Assembly: GCA_016867115.1 (NCBI GenBank) | Contig: VGKG01000011.1 | Coordinates: forward strand, 1-37,714 | Direction: 5' to 3' | Length of the DNA: 37,714 nucleotides | From: Candidatus Omnitrophota bacterium | Lineage (GTDB): Bacteria > Omnitrophota > Gorgyraeia > Gygaellales > Profunditerraquicolaceae | Shown: positions 8,083 through 15,886 of the stretch, piece after piece | Layout of the letters: each line of letters starts with the position of its first letter | Numbering within the stretch: the first letter of the stretch is position 1 | Position numbers and translations under genes: made by a program | Notes under the pieces: generated by a model | The model's input: only the letters and a program-made list of their open reading frames with translations | What the model was told of the DNA's origin: nothing | Database searches by the model: none

Positions 8083-9662
8083 TCTTTAAGGCTTAAGATA
8101 TAAAAGTCACGGTCTTCGTAGAGGGTGCGCCCCCTCCTCTCTTTGCCCGCAAGCACAAAGTTGCCCTGATTATCCCGCACAATGCCCCTGACATATTCAT
8201 TAAACGGGGCAAGATAAAATTTCCCTTCTTTCAGGTATCTTTGTTCAAAATGCCCCTTATTTACGATCATGCAGGAAATGCCGTATTTCCTGAAGAAACC
8301 CTCTATTGTCTTCCATGAAGAAGCATAATAAGCCCGGAAAAAATCGTACGTCCTTTCTTTTACCCGGGAGTAATAATTCCCGTACCAGGCAGTGGAGACC
8401 TCAAATTGCACAAGCACCCTTCTCTGGGCAAAAGTAGGCAGGGGGTCAGCTTCATACGGATGAGCTGCGACCAAAGCATCCTGAGGCAGGGTCTTAAGGT
8501 ATTCATAATAAGGCCTTTGATAATCCTTCAGGTTCTGCTGAAGAAACGGGGCATAGGCCAAAATGATCGCGGCAGTAGCCGCGGAAAACATAAGCCTCTT
8601 TGCCAGGATGCCCCTTTTTTCGAGAAGCCTGTCTATCGCGAGAGCAATAACCGTGATCATGAATAAAGGCAATGTATATTCGATGTACCTGCCGGGGAAA
8701 AACAAATAAAAGAGAAAGATCCAGGCGCACCAAAAAAGGACCACCCCGCAAAAAAATACATAGACTATGAGCCGGGGCAGGCGTAAAAATCTTCTTTCCA
8801 GATACAGCGAGGAGGCCAGAAAAAATAACACCAGGACCCAAAAGGCGCGGCTTACCGCGATACCGCTTGCATCCTCGGAAGTGAAAAAGTCGGAAATATT
8901 GGCGGTAAAAAGATAGTCCCTGCCGCCCGGGCCGAACTCGGGCATTGAGGCCATTTCTTTAAACGAGACTAAACTGCCTAAAAAGTCATTCCCGGCCCTG
9001 TAAAGAATAGTCGAAATCAGAAGGAAGCCTAACGCACAAAACCCGAAAGCAAAAAGCTCCCTCTTCCCCGGCAAACCGTCCCTGAAAAGGTTCAAAAAAT
9101 AAACCGCAAGGGAGATCAAAGCAACAGCCGGAAAGATCAATACCTGTAATAAAATGACTGGAAGAGAGAGCGCCCGTTTCCCGGCCGACAAGAATATCAG
9201 GAAAAGCAACAGCAGGGGAAAAGCAAATGCCTTGGGAAAAGCGCCGGATAAAAACCCGAAGCCGCTTGTCCATAGATAAAAGGAGAAGATCAGCGCGCAA
9301 AAAAACCCGACAGTGCTATTCTGCATGGCTTTTCCCAGGTAGAAAAAACATATTGTGCTGAGCGCGGCAAGGAAAAAAGGCAGGAGCCTGATTAAGGACA
9401 GGGGCGGCATAAAGCGTGAAAGCAAAGAAAGCAGGTAGAGATGCCCTGGAGAATCTTTCAGGACCATATATTTTATTATCAGATCACCTTCCAGAAGCGC
9501 ATTATGCAGCGGCCCGGGGCTTAAGGCGTATACCGCAGGCAGATACTGGTTAACATCGTCGTGAATAAGGTAGGGATTGACAAAACCCCGGTGCTGGCAA
9601 TAAAAAGTGACCAGCAGTGAGATACAGATAAGTGCCCCCAACAACGGCATATCTTTCTTCAT
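8079..9662 (-). CDS. GT-C-like polytopic membrane protein (putative glycosyltransferase)
   Basis: 527 residues. A first membrane segment (LLGALICISLLVTFYC) is followed by a loop with an acidic pair (NPYLIHDDVNQYLPA), which is where GT-C transferases keep catalytic acidic residues. A polytopic core and a C-terminal soluble part of roughly 140 residues follow (YYEYLKTLPQDALVAAHPYEADPLP and onward). The loop contains LKDSPGHLYLL, similar in position to the GHPPLYxxL-type loop of the PMT/GT39 superfamily. It could add a sugar, or another polyprenyl-linked group, on the outer face of the membrane (inference). The start ATG overlaps the methyltransferase stop by 4 nt, and the end overlaps the next GT-C-like gene by 4 nt. 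Confidence 0.65.
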   Translation of the reverse strand: MKKDMPLLGALICISLLVTFYCQHRGFVNPYLIHDDVNQYLPAVYALSPGPLHNALLEGDLIIKYMVLKDSPGHLYLLSLLSRFMPPLSLIRLLPFFLAALSTICFFYLGKAMQNSTVGFFCALIFSFYLWTSGFGFLSGAFPKAFAFPLLLLFLIFLSAGKRALSLPVILLQVLIFPAVALISLAVYFLNLFRDGLPGKRELFAFGFCALGFLLISTILYRAGNDFLGSLVSFKEMASMPEFGPGGRDYLFTANISDFFTSEDASGIAVSRAFWVLVLFFLASSLYLERRFLRLPRLIVYVFFCGVVLFWCAWIFLFYLFFPGRYIEYTLPLFMITVIALAIDRLLEKRGILAKRLMFSAATAAIILAYAPFLQQNLKDYQRPYYEYLKTLPQDALVAAHPYEADPLPTFAQRRVLVQFEVSTAWYGNYYSRVKERTYDFFRAYYASSWKTIEGFFRKYGISCMIVNKGHFEQRYLKEGKFYLAPFNEYVRGIVRDNQGNFVLAGKERRGRTLYEDRDFYILSLKE

Positions 9663-10402
9663 GGCTGCTTTTTCCTGGCAACAAAGAATGTGCGTAATGC
9701 GAAAACCCTCATGAACCTGTGCTGTTTAAGCATCTTTTCAAAAAAATCAAAGATTGCCGATAATTTTTTTGAAATCCTTCCCGGAAAAAGTTTATGCAGA
9801 TTAGAATAATCCGGGAAAAAACTTACCGGCTTCTCCTCTATCAACTCTAACCCCGCATCCTTAAAACACCTGTATATCTGGCGCCTTGAAAAAGCCTTAA
9901 AATGCAGGGCCCCGAAGGGGCTAAAAAGGACGTTCCTCAGGAAGCCGAAAACAAAACCTAAAGGATTGAGTATATTGACGGCATCAATAGCCAGCACCCC
10001 GTCTTTGGATAACAAACGGCTCATCTCCCCGATCGCCTCTTTATAGTTACGCACATGCTGCAGGGTCCTGACAGAGAAGATGAAATCCTGGGTTGCGTCC
10101 TTAAGGGGGAGATTATGCGCCTCTGCCAATAATAGATTCCCGGCCCCTTCTCTTTTTTTGGCGATACGCAGCATCTCTTCTGAGAAATCTACGCCGATCA
10201 CCAGTTTACTATCCCCGGAAAGCCGGGTCAAAAAAGTCGCCGGCCCGCAGCCGACCTCAAGTATCCTTCTGCCTCTTACAGAAGATCTGATCAACTGCAG
10301 ATACAGGTCGCATAACGGCCTGCCGGATGCACTCTTATCGGTATAGTTTTCGTAAAAATCAGAAGCGGTCCGGTTGAAGTACTCTTTTTCTCTGCCTGTC
10401 AT
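9659..10402 (-). CDS. Class I SAM-dependent methyltransferase
   Basis: 247 residues with a Methyltransf_11-type core. Motif I is RILEVGCGPATFL near residues 46-58. It is followed by VIGVDFSEEML (acidic residue D72 for SAM ribose), AEAHNLPLKDATQDFIFSVRTLQHV (motifs II/III), and LLSKDGVLAIDAVN. The C-terminal FKAFSRRQIYRCFKDAGLELIEEKPVSFFP region fits small-molecule or quinone/lipid-type methyltransferases. A role in O-methylating a sugar or lipid of this locus is an inference from context. It starts 4 nt after the deacetylase stop and ends in an ATGA overlap with the GT-C-like gene. The conventional methyltransferase contrasts with the many radical SAM enzymes around it. Confidence 0.85.
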   Translation of the reverse strand: MTGREKEYFNRTASDFYENYTDKSASGRPLCDLYLQLIRSSVRGRRILEVGCGPATFLTRLSGDSKLVIGVDFSEEMLRIAKKREGAGNLLLAEAHNLPLKDATQDFIFSVRTLQHVRNYKEAIGEMSRLLSKDGVLAIDAVNILNPLGFVFGFLRNVLFSPFGALHFKAFSRRQIYRCFKDAGLELIEEKPVSFFPDYSNLHKLFPGRISKKLSAIFDFFEKMLKQHRFMRVFALRTFFVARKKQP

Positions 10403-10406
10403 CCGA

Positions 10407-11234
10407 TTAAAAGCGCTGCCCGTTCAGAAATGCGCGCATGGGCACAAAAGAAAACTCCTTAAGCAGCAATTCCACTCTCCCTAAAACCTGCCCTACGTTT
10501 TTATATTGTATGAAACGCTTCCAGGCGCTCATCCTGATGTCCGGGGGTGTTTCGTCAACGGCCTCCCATGAGTGAAAGTAGACTACTGCCGGGAAACCCT
10601 CCCGGTTAAGCCGGGTAATCTTTTCCTTAATGAAATTAAGGGGCAGGAACCTCAGGAACGTCCCTCCCCCAAAGGGGAGGTGGCAGCCGAATGCTTCAAA
10701 GACCGACGGGGGTATCTCAAAAAGGCCGTCTTTTATCTTATAGGGGAACCTCTTTACGCGGCCAAAAGGGTAAAAATTGACCGGGTAGATGCTGGAATCA
10801 TACCTTAATCCCCTCTCCTTTAAGGTATCTAAGGCCCAGGGAGTATCTCTGGTGATCGACCAGGTGCAGGCGCGGTAACCCAGGACCTCTCCCCCCGTAA
10901 CTTCTTTTAAGATACCCAATGAAAGATCCAGGTCTTTTTCGAACTCCTGAGGGGTCATCTTGTAAACCAGACGGTGGGCATAGCCGTGGCTGGCGATCTC
11001 ATGGCCGTTTTTCAGGATCTGGCTGACTGCCGAAGGATGCCTTTCTGCAACAGACCCGACCACGAAGAAAGTAGCCTTTGTACCGTATTTATCCAGCAGC
11101 GCGATAATATCGGAGATGTTCTTTTCAAGGTCAGATCCGGCAACGGCTTTGATACCGGTGTTGTCAAACATCACGGTCTGAAACCACTCTTCAACGTCGA
11201 TCGTCAAAAAATTATTTATCCGGCTATGCATCAT
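10407..11234 (-). CDS. Polysaccharide deacetylase (NodB-type, XrtA/DUF3473 group)
   Basis: 275 residues. The start reads NNFLTIDVEEWF, the variant first motif of the DUF3473-associated deacetylases found in exosortase/PEP-CTERM exopolysaccharide loci. The next motifs are GTKATFFVVG, GHEIASHGYAH with the metal-binding His83 and His87, GYRACTWSIT, and a C-terminal PAVVYFHSWEAVD, the DUF3473-type ending with a conserved FHxWE. Such enzymes remove N-acetyl groups from polymer or lipid-linked amino sugars (family knowledge). No signal peptide is visible, so it probably acts on a cytoplasmic or membrane-associated intermediate. The ATG overlaps the upstream radical SAM stop (ATGA). No exosortase gene is in the window. 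Confidence 0.9.
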   Translation of the reverse strand: MMHSRINNFLTIDVEEWFQTVMFDNTGIKAVAGSDLEKNISDIIALLDKYGTKATFFVVGSVAERHPSAVSQILKNGHEIASHGYAHRLVYKMTPQEFEKDLDLSLGILKEVTGGEVLGYRACTWSITRDTPWALDTLKERGLRYDSSIYPVNFYPFGRVKRFPYKIKDGLFEIPPSVFEAFGCHLPFGGGTFLRFLPLNFIKEKITRLNREGFPAVVYFHSWEAVDETPPDIRMSAWKRFIQYKNVGQVLGRVELLLKEFSFVPMRAFLNGQRF

Positions 11235-12643
11235 GAAAAGAATGTCTTAAAAAACGGCCTGATTAGCCCGAAAGAATCCTTCCAGCCAAGAAGTTTATAC
11301 TGGGCGAAGGCTCTTCTGGGATTAAGGTAAAACCTTAGGAGGCCCTTACGCTGCAGCCTGACCAAGTCCTCTGCAGTAAGGTCGTTTACCTCGATGCAGG
11401 AGCCGCCATAACGATTAAACGCCCCCTTATCCCCGGATGCAAATCTGACTCCTCCCTCGCCCTTTTCGGCCATCTCCTGCAGTCTTGTCCCGGGCAGGGG
11501 TGTGGCAATAGAAAGCATGGTCACATCCAGATCCCTCAGAGAAGCGAGGAAGCGCAGCGTATCAGAGACGGTTTCTTTTGTTTCAAAAGGATTGCCGATC
11601 ATCGCAGTAGCATAGGTGGTAAGCCCGGCTGATTTTGCCATGCGTAACGCCTCTCTGACCTGCGGCAGGGTGATATCCTTATTTAGGCGCTTCAGGATAT
11701 CTTCATTTCCGCTTTCAATGCCGAAACCGATTTCGCGCAGGCCCGCCTGTCTTAACTTAGACAGAAGCTCGTAGTCGACGCAGTCGACGCGGGTAGAGGC
11801 CATCATGCTTATCTCAAGCTTCCGGCTTAAGATCTCATCGCATAGCTCCATGGCCAAGGCGCGGTTCAGCGTAAAATTATCGTCGTAAGACATGAACTCG
11901 CGTATGCCGAACCTCTCTACGCAATCCTGAAGTTCATCTGCTATGTTTTTCGCAGAACGGCACCTTACCCGGTGGCCATGGACGTGGTGGCCGCCGCAAA
12001 AAATGCAGCCAAAAGGACAGCCGCGGGAGATGATAAAGCCGGTGACGAGCGACTTTTTATTCTGCTTGTAGCGGAAATATTTTGTATGGTCCAGCAGTTC
12101 CCGTGCGGGAAAAGGAAGTTCATCCAGCGGCTCGGCCGCAAGGGCCGGATCATTTCTACAGACCCGGCCTGATTCCCGGAAGATCGACCCTCTTACCCCG
12201 AAGAGGGAACGGCCCTCTTCTATTCTCCTGACTGTTTCCCGAAGCGCCGCTTCCCCTTCTCCGTAGATAGCGGCATCGAAGTCAGGGCATCCCTTAAGCA
12301 CATTCTCCTTCTCTGCCGATACATGATAGCCGCCGCTTATAATAATAGTTCCCGGGACTTCTCTTTTTAAAGCCCTTGCCAGCTCCTCTGCGCTCTTATG
12401 GATAAAAGTGGTCGAACCGATCCCCACTATCCGGGGCCCGGACTTCTTGACCCGGGAGACGACCTCACCCAGAGACAGATCCTCGATCGCCGCATCGATG
12501 ACGCTGACCTGATGGCCGTCTTTTCTTAAGACCGCCGCTAAATAACAAAGCGCAAGGGGGATCTGCGGGATGAACCTTTTGGCCAGGAACCTGTAATTCC
12601 CCAGTCCGAAATGCCAGGCAAGGTTGACAAAAGTTATCTTCAT
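11231..12643 (-). CDS. B12-binding domain radical SAM protein (pair B)
   Basis: 470 residues. The B12-binding domain (about 1-135) contains PLALCYLAAVLRKDGHQVSVIDA, IVGIGSTTF, SGGYHVSAE (104-111) and AAIYGEGEAAL. The radical SAM domain has ISRGCPFGCIFC with C209, C213 and C216, then RVDCVDYELLSKLRQAGLREIGFGIESG, a hallmark of the family. The C-terminal part (LLRFYLNPRRAFAQYKLLG) is the short helical tail common in these proteins. It is paralogous to the protein at 25941-27356, sharing IADE(L/I), RVDxxDxE(L/M)L, GFGIESG and similar tails. Substrate unknown; plausible reactions include C-methylation or sugar/lipid rearrangement. A 15 nt gap separates it from the GNAT gene, and its stop overlaps the deacetylase start. 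Confidence 0.9.
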   Translation of the reverse strand: MKITFVNLAWHFGLGNYRFLAKRFIPQIPLALCYLAAVLRKDGHQVSVIDAAIEDLSLGEVVSRVKKSGPRIVGIGSTTFIHKSAEELARALKREVPGTIIISGGYHVSAEKENVLKGCPDFDAAIYGEGEAALRETVRRIEEGRSLFGVRGSIFRESGRVCRNDPALAAEPLDELPFPARELLDHTKYFRYKQNKKSLVTGFIISRGCPFGCIFCGGHHVHGHRVRCRSAKNIADELQDCVERFGIREFMSYDDNFTLNRALAMELCDEILSRKLEISMMASTRVDCVDYELLSKLRQAGLREIGFGIESGNEDILKRLNKDITLPQVREALRMAKSAGLTTYATAMIGNPFETKETVSDTLRFLASLRDLDVTMLSIATPLPGTRLQEMAEKGEGGVRFASGDKGAFNRYGGSCIEVNDLTAEDLVRLQRKGLLRFYLNPRRAFAQYKLLGWKDSFGLIRPFFKTFFS

Positions 12644-12658
12644 ATGCCTTTAAGCCTT

Positions 12659-13846
12659 TTAGACCACATCGTTATCTCCGAACGTAATAAACCAGTCCCT
12701 AAACCGCAGGACATCTTCTTCCGGTATCTCCGGAGAGTGGTTGCGTAAAACAAAATTATAAGGTTGGGGCCTGAACCTTTCCGGACAGATAAAAAAACCG
12801 TTTTTGAGCAAAACCCCTGAGTAGGCCCTGTCGGGCGAGACGAGAAAGCCGGCGATATCCGCGCCATTTTTCCTGAAGTGCGCCAAGGCTCCTTTTATAA
12901 GCAGGGATAGCGCAAGCCTCCCGGCGCAGCTCTTTTCCGCCAGCAGATCCACGATATAACCCGCTTTAAGCGTATCGAAAGATGCGATCCTTAATACCGT
13001 ATAGCCGACGATCTTTTTCCCGCTATCTTCCGCCGCCAAAATAACGTAGCTGCGCCGGGGGTTTTTTATGTAGCGCCAATTCAGGTAGGCGCTGTCGCGT
13101 ACGATGATATTTTTGTGGCATGATTGCGCCCTCTGCCATAAATCGTCAAATCTGCGGTCAAACTCTCTGACTATGCGTACGTTAATCCTCCCCGAGTCAC
13201 CCTTGCCTGAGTTATTGAACTTGTGCAGAAAGAAATCGTAAACCCCCAGAAAGGATAGTGCCGGAAGACCCAAGAAGAACATAAAAAGATTGTCTTTTGC
13301 GCATCTCCTCAATAAGTTCTTTGCGCTTAAAGGTTTGATCCAGAGGCCGGGGCTGCCTATATATCTGTAGCCTAATTGCGCCAGAGATTCTTTTGAGATG
13401 ACGGAATTCGGGAATCCGTAGGTCAAGACGATATTTTTCTGCCTGCATGCCGCAAACGCCTTTCCTGCCAGGTACGGATAAATACCCTTCTCCCTGAAAT
13501 CCCGGTGCGTGAGCACTTTGATAGCCAGGCTTCCCTCGCGCACCATTGCCCCAAGCTTCATCCTTACGGGATTGATCACGTATTGACCGACGATCCTGCG
13601 ATTGTGCCGGGCTACCCATATAATCGCTCTTCCCGCAGGGTTATCCGAATACTCCCAACGCAGATACTCGGGATAAGCCTCATCTACTTCGCCGTAATGC
13701 ATGCGCACCAGATCAAGCAGGCCCCGGATGCCCTCCTCATCGGTAAGGTCAAAAGGTTCTGCCTCCCAATCGTAGGCCTTCCTGATCTTCTCCCAGAAAG
13801 CCGGGTCTTCTAAAGAATAATCGGGGCGTGCTTGCGGATTTGGCAT
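12659..13846 (-). CDS. GNAT-family N-acyltransferase
   Basis: 395 residues, long for a GNAT, probably with two acyltransferase-like halves. The first half has WVARHNRRIVGQYVINPVRM and SLAIKVLTHRDFREKGIYPYLAGKAF, which matches GNAT motif A with acetyl-CoA contact R-E-K-G-I-Y-P. The second has IVGYTVLRI, AGYIVDLLAEKSC and LALSLLIKGALAHF, again GNAT-like, with GVLLKNGFF near the end. Two-half architectures occur in FemX/GNAT-type enzymes that acylate sugars or peptides. The donor could be an acyl-CoA or a loaded carrier protein from this locus (speculative). It sits 3 nt from the SPASM gene upstream and 15 nt from the B12 radical SAM gene downstream. Confidence 0.75.
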   Translation of the reverse strand: MPNPQARPDYSLEDPAFWEKIRKAYDWEAEPFDLTDEEGIRGLLDLVRMHYGEVDEAYPEYLRWEYSDNPAGRAIIWVARHNRRIVGQYVINPVRMKLGAMVREGSLAIKVLTHRDFREKGIYPYLAGKAFAACRQKNIVLTYGFPNSVISKESLAQLGYRYIGSPGLWIKPLSAKNLLRRCAKDNLFMFFLGLPALSFLGVYDFFLHKFNNSGKGDSGRINVRIVREFDRRFDDLWQRAQSCHKNIIVRDSAYLNWRYIKNPRRSYVILAAEDSGKKIVGYTVLRIASFDTLKAGYIVDLLAEKSCAGRLALSLLIKGALAHFRKNGADIAGFLVSPDRAYSGVLLKNGFFICPERFRPQPYNFVLRNHSPEIPEEDVLRFRDWFITFGDNDVV

Positions 13847-13849
13847 GCG

Positions 13850-14875
13850 TCAGTATAGCCTTATGGGCAATTGCGTATCGGGCTTAATGGTCTCGATGTA
13901 TCTCTTTCTGAAATCTTCGTCTTCTATTTTACAACAGCTTTTTTTTCTGAACATCTCATGCCGATAGATGCGCCTTAATATAGCCCGGAGGTCTTCTCTG
14001 AGGATATTGCCGAAGGAATACGGTATATATGCGCAGGTCTGTATTTCTCCGTCTGGAGAGACCGCTAAAGAGTAATTGAGGCTGGCCCTGCAGAGGCGCT
14101 CATAAGGCCCCTCTCCCAAAAGCGCTGCCTTTTGAACCGAGAATGCTCTTTCCAGGTGCGCCTTTTCCTGTGCGCTTAATGCCTCTTCGGGCCTCTCCAA
14201 CCATCTGCCCATCGCATGGGGGGCATTAAGCCTTACCCCCAACGAGCCCCATTTATCCGCTAACTCAAATATACGCCTCAATTCTCCGGAGCGGACCAGA
14301 TCTTTTCTGGCTACCGTACTGATAACGCAAGGGACGTGCTCCTGGCGGCAGTTCTTTAGCGCATCGGCTACTCTCTGAAAACTGCCCGGCCTGGCGCACC
14401 AGGCATCGTGGGACTCTTCGGCCTGGCCGTTCAGGCTGATGCATATAAAATCGAGGCCGCTCTCTTTTAAGTTTCTTATGCGAGACACGGTAAGGTCCCA
14501 GCCGTTTGTATCTAGCCCGATAAAGATGTGCTTCCTGTGTGCATAAAAGACCAGGTCTTCCAGGTCCTCTCTAAGAAGCGGCTCTCCTCCGGAAAAATGA
14601 ATCCGGGGTACGCCCAAATCCGACAATCGATCAATCGCCCTTTTCCAATCGCGGGTGGAAAGCTCCGGACCTCCTGCGGGGTAAGCCGCGGTTACGCAGT
14701 GTCTGCAGCTCAACTGGCATTTAAAGGTCAGTTCCAGATAAACCGAATAGGGGACCTTTCTTGCCAGGATAAATCTATACATACAGAATCTGGCGAGCGC
14801 ATATGCCTTTCCCGCCGATAATGCTTTCGAAAAAATGGCTATGCGCTTGACTTGATTGGCTATTCGTTTATGCAT
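13850..14875 (-). CDS. Radical SAM protein with shortened SPASM/twitch-like C-terminus (tandem copy 2)
   Basis: About 341 residues from the ATG at 14875. A GTG at 14881 is the alternative, and neither has a strong ribosome binding site. The cluster motif CQLSCRHC is followed by HFSGGEPLLREDL (GGE motif). The C-terminal region has SLAVSPDGEIQTCAYIPYSFGNI and KSCCKIED, a reduced cysteine set that may bind a single auxiliary cluster. It is similar to the gene immediately upstream (14868-15872): both have LEL/LAVT-(F/Q)xCQxxCRxC, GGEPLLR(E/G)D, PYSFGN/PLSFGN and ISTVA. The pair is therefore a tandem duplication, and the start of this copy overlaps the stop of the other by 8 nt. Substrate unknown. 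Confidence 0.85.
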   Translation of the reverse strand: MHKRIANQVKRIAIFSKALSAGKAYALARFCMYRFILARKVPYSVYLELTFKCQLSCRHCVTAAYPAGGPELSTRDWKRAIDRLSDLGVPRIHFSGGEPLLREDLEDLVFYAHRKHIFIGLDTNGWDLTVSRIRNLKESGLDFICISLNGQAEESHDAWCARPGSFQRVADALKNCRQEHVPCVISTVARKDLVRSGELRRIFELADKWGSLGVRLNAPHAMGRWLERPEEALSAQEKAHLERAFSVQKAALLGEGPYERLCRASLNYSLAVSPDGEIQTCAYIPYSFGNILREDLRAILRRIYRHEMFRKKSCCKIEDEDFRKRYIETIKPDTQLPIRLY

Positions 14876-15872
14876 AATCACGGATGTCCCGGGCTCCGTT
14901 CAGGACCGATTCCCTGTAATGCGGATCGCTCATCGGGCAGATATCGCGGGGCATGGACCGTAGAGCCCCCTCTTTCCACATCAGGCCGAGGATCTTCTTA
15001 AGCGGCGCCTTGCGAACGTTGCCAAAACTTAAGGGAACGGTATAACAGGGCCGGACTTCCCCTTGAGAAGAAATATAGATTATCTCTTTCCGCGAAGCGC
15101 AGCATTTCCTGTGCGGCAAAGCTCTCCTTGCGCGGGAAAATCCGCTCTCAAGATAGACAAAACCGGGCTCAAGATAATCCTCTACCTGCCTGAGTTCATC
15201 GTTATCCAATAATTCTTCTTTCCTGGCCTGCCATTTTCCGGAAAGCATCGGCAAAAGGATCCTGACGCCCGACGCCTTAAAATAGCGGGCAAAGTCTATG
15301 ATCTTTCCGATTTCCGCCCCGGACAGGGATTCGTGCGTAGCCACGGTCGAAATAGCATAAGGGAGCCGCTGGCGGATGCAATGCTCTATCCCCTGCCTTG
15401 CCTTACGAAAGACACCCTCTCTGCCGCATACCGCGTCGTGCCTCTGCTCATCGATACTCGAAAGGCTAAGCAACAGGCATGATGCCCCTGCCTTCTTTAG
15501 CCCGGAGACCATCTCCCCGTCCAGGAGCAGGCCGTTAGTATCAATGAACACAAATAGCCCTTTCCGGGAAGCATAATTCACCAGGTCCAGGATGTCCCCG
15601 CGCAAAAGCGGCTCTCCTCCGAAAAAGTTTATCTTTACCGCGCCCAGGGCGGCGATTTGATCGACCAAGCCCTTTATTTCCTCTGTGCTCAATTCGCCTT
15701 CCGGCCCAAGCCCCGGCCGGCCTGACACCGAACAGAACCGGCAATCGCACTGGCATCTCTGCGTTACGGCAAGTATCACGCATAGGGGTATGGGCTTACC
15801 AAGTAGCTTTGTCTTAAAAAGGTAATTTATTATTCTTGCTTTCTTTCCGGCGGATGAGCCGCTTACGCCCAT
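14868..15872 (-). CDS. Radical SAM protein with shortened SPASM/twitch-like C-terminus (tandem copy 1)
   Basis: 334 residues. The cluster motif CQCDCRFC has C40, C44 and C47, followed by INFFGGEPLLRGDI. The middle part has the FIDTNGLLLDGEMV and ISTVATHES segments of the SAM-binding barrel. C-terminal cysteines occur in HRKCCASR, QGEVRPCYT and RDICPMSD, a compact SPASM or twitch arrangement. It is the sister of the downstream gene at 13850-14875. Duplicated neighbours often act on successive positions of one substrate or form a heteromer (inference). A gap of 14 nt separates it from the B12 radical SAM gene upstream. The cysteine-rich N-terminal segment before the barrel (KIPL/GKPIPLC) is short, so no other domain is fused. 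Confidence 0.85.
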   Translation of the reverse strand: MGVSGSSAGKKARIINYLFKTKLLGKPIPLCVILAVTQRCQCDCRFCSVSGRPGLGPEGELSTEEIKGLVDQIAALGAVKINFFGGEPLLRGDILDLVNYASRKGLFVFIDTNGLLLDGEMVSGLKKAGASCLLLSLSSIDEQRHDAVCGREGVFRKARQGIEHCIRQRLPYAISTVATHESLSGAEIGKIIDFARYFKASGVRILLPMLSGKWQARKEELLDNDELRQVEDYLEPGFVYLESGFSRARRALPHRKCCASRKEIIYISSQGEVRPCYTVPLSFGNVRKAPLKKILGLMWKEGALRSMPRDICPMSDPHYRESVLNGARDIRDYA

Positions 15873-15886
15873 ACGCCAGACTAAAG

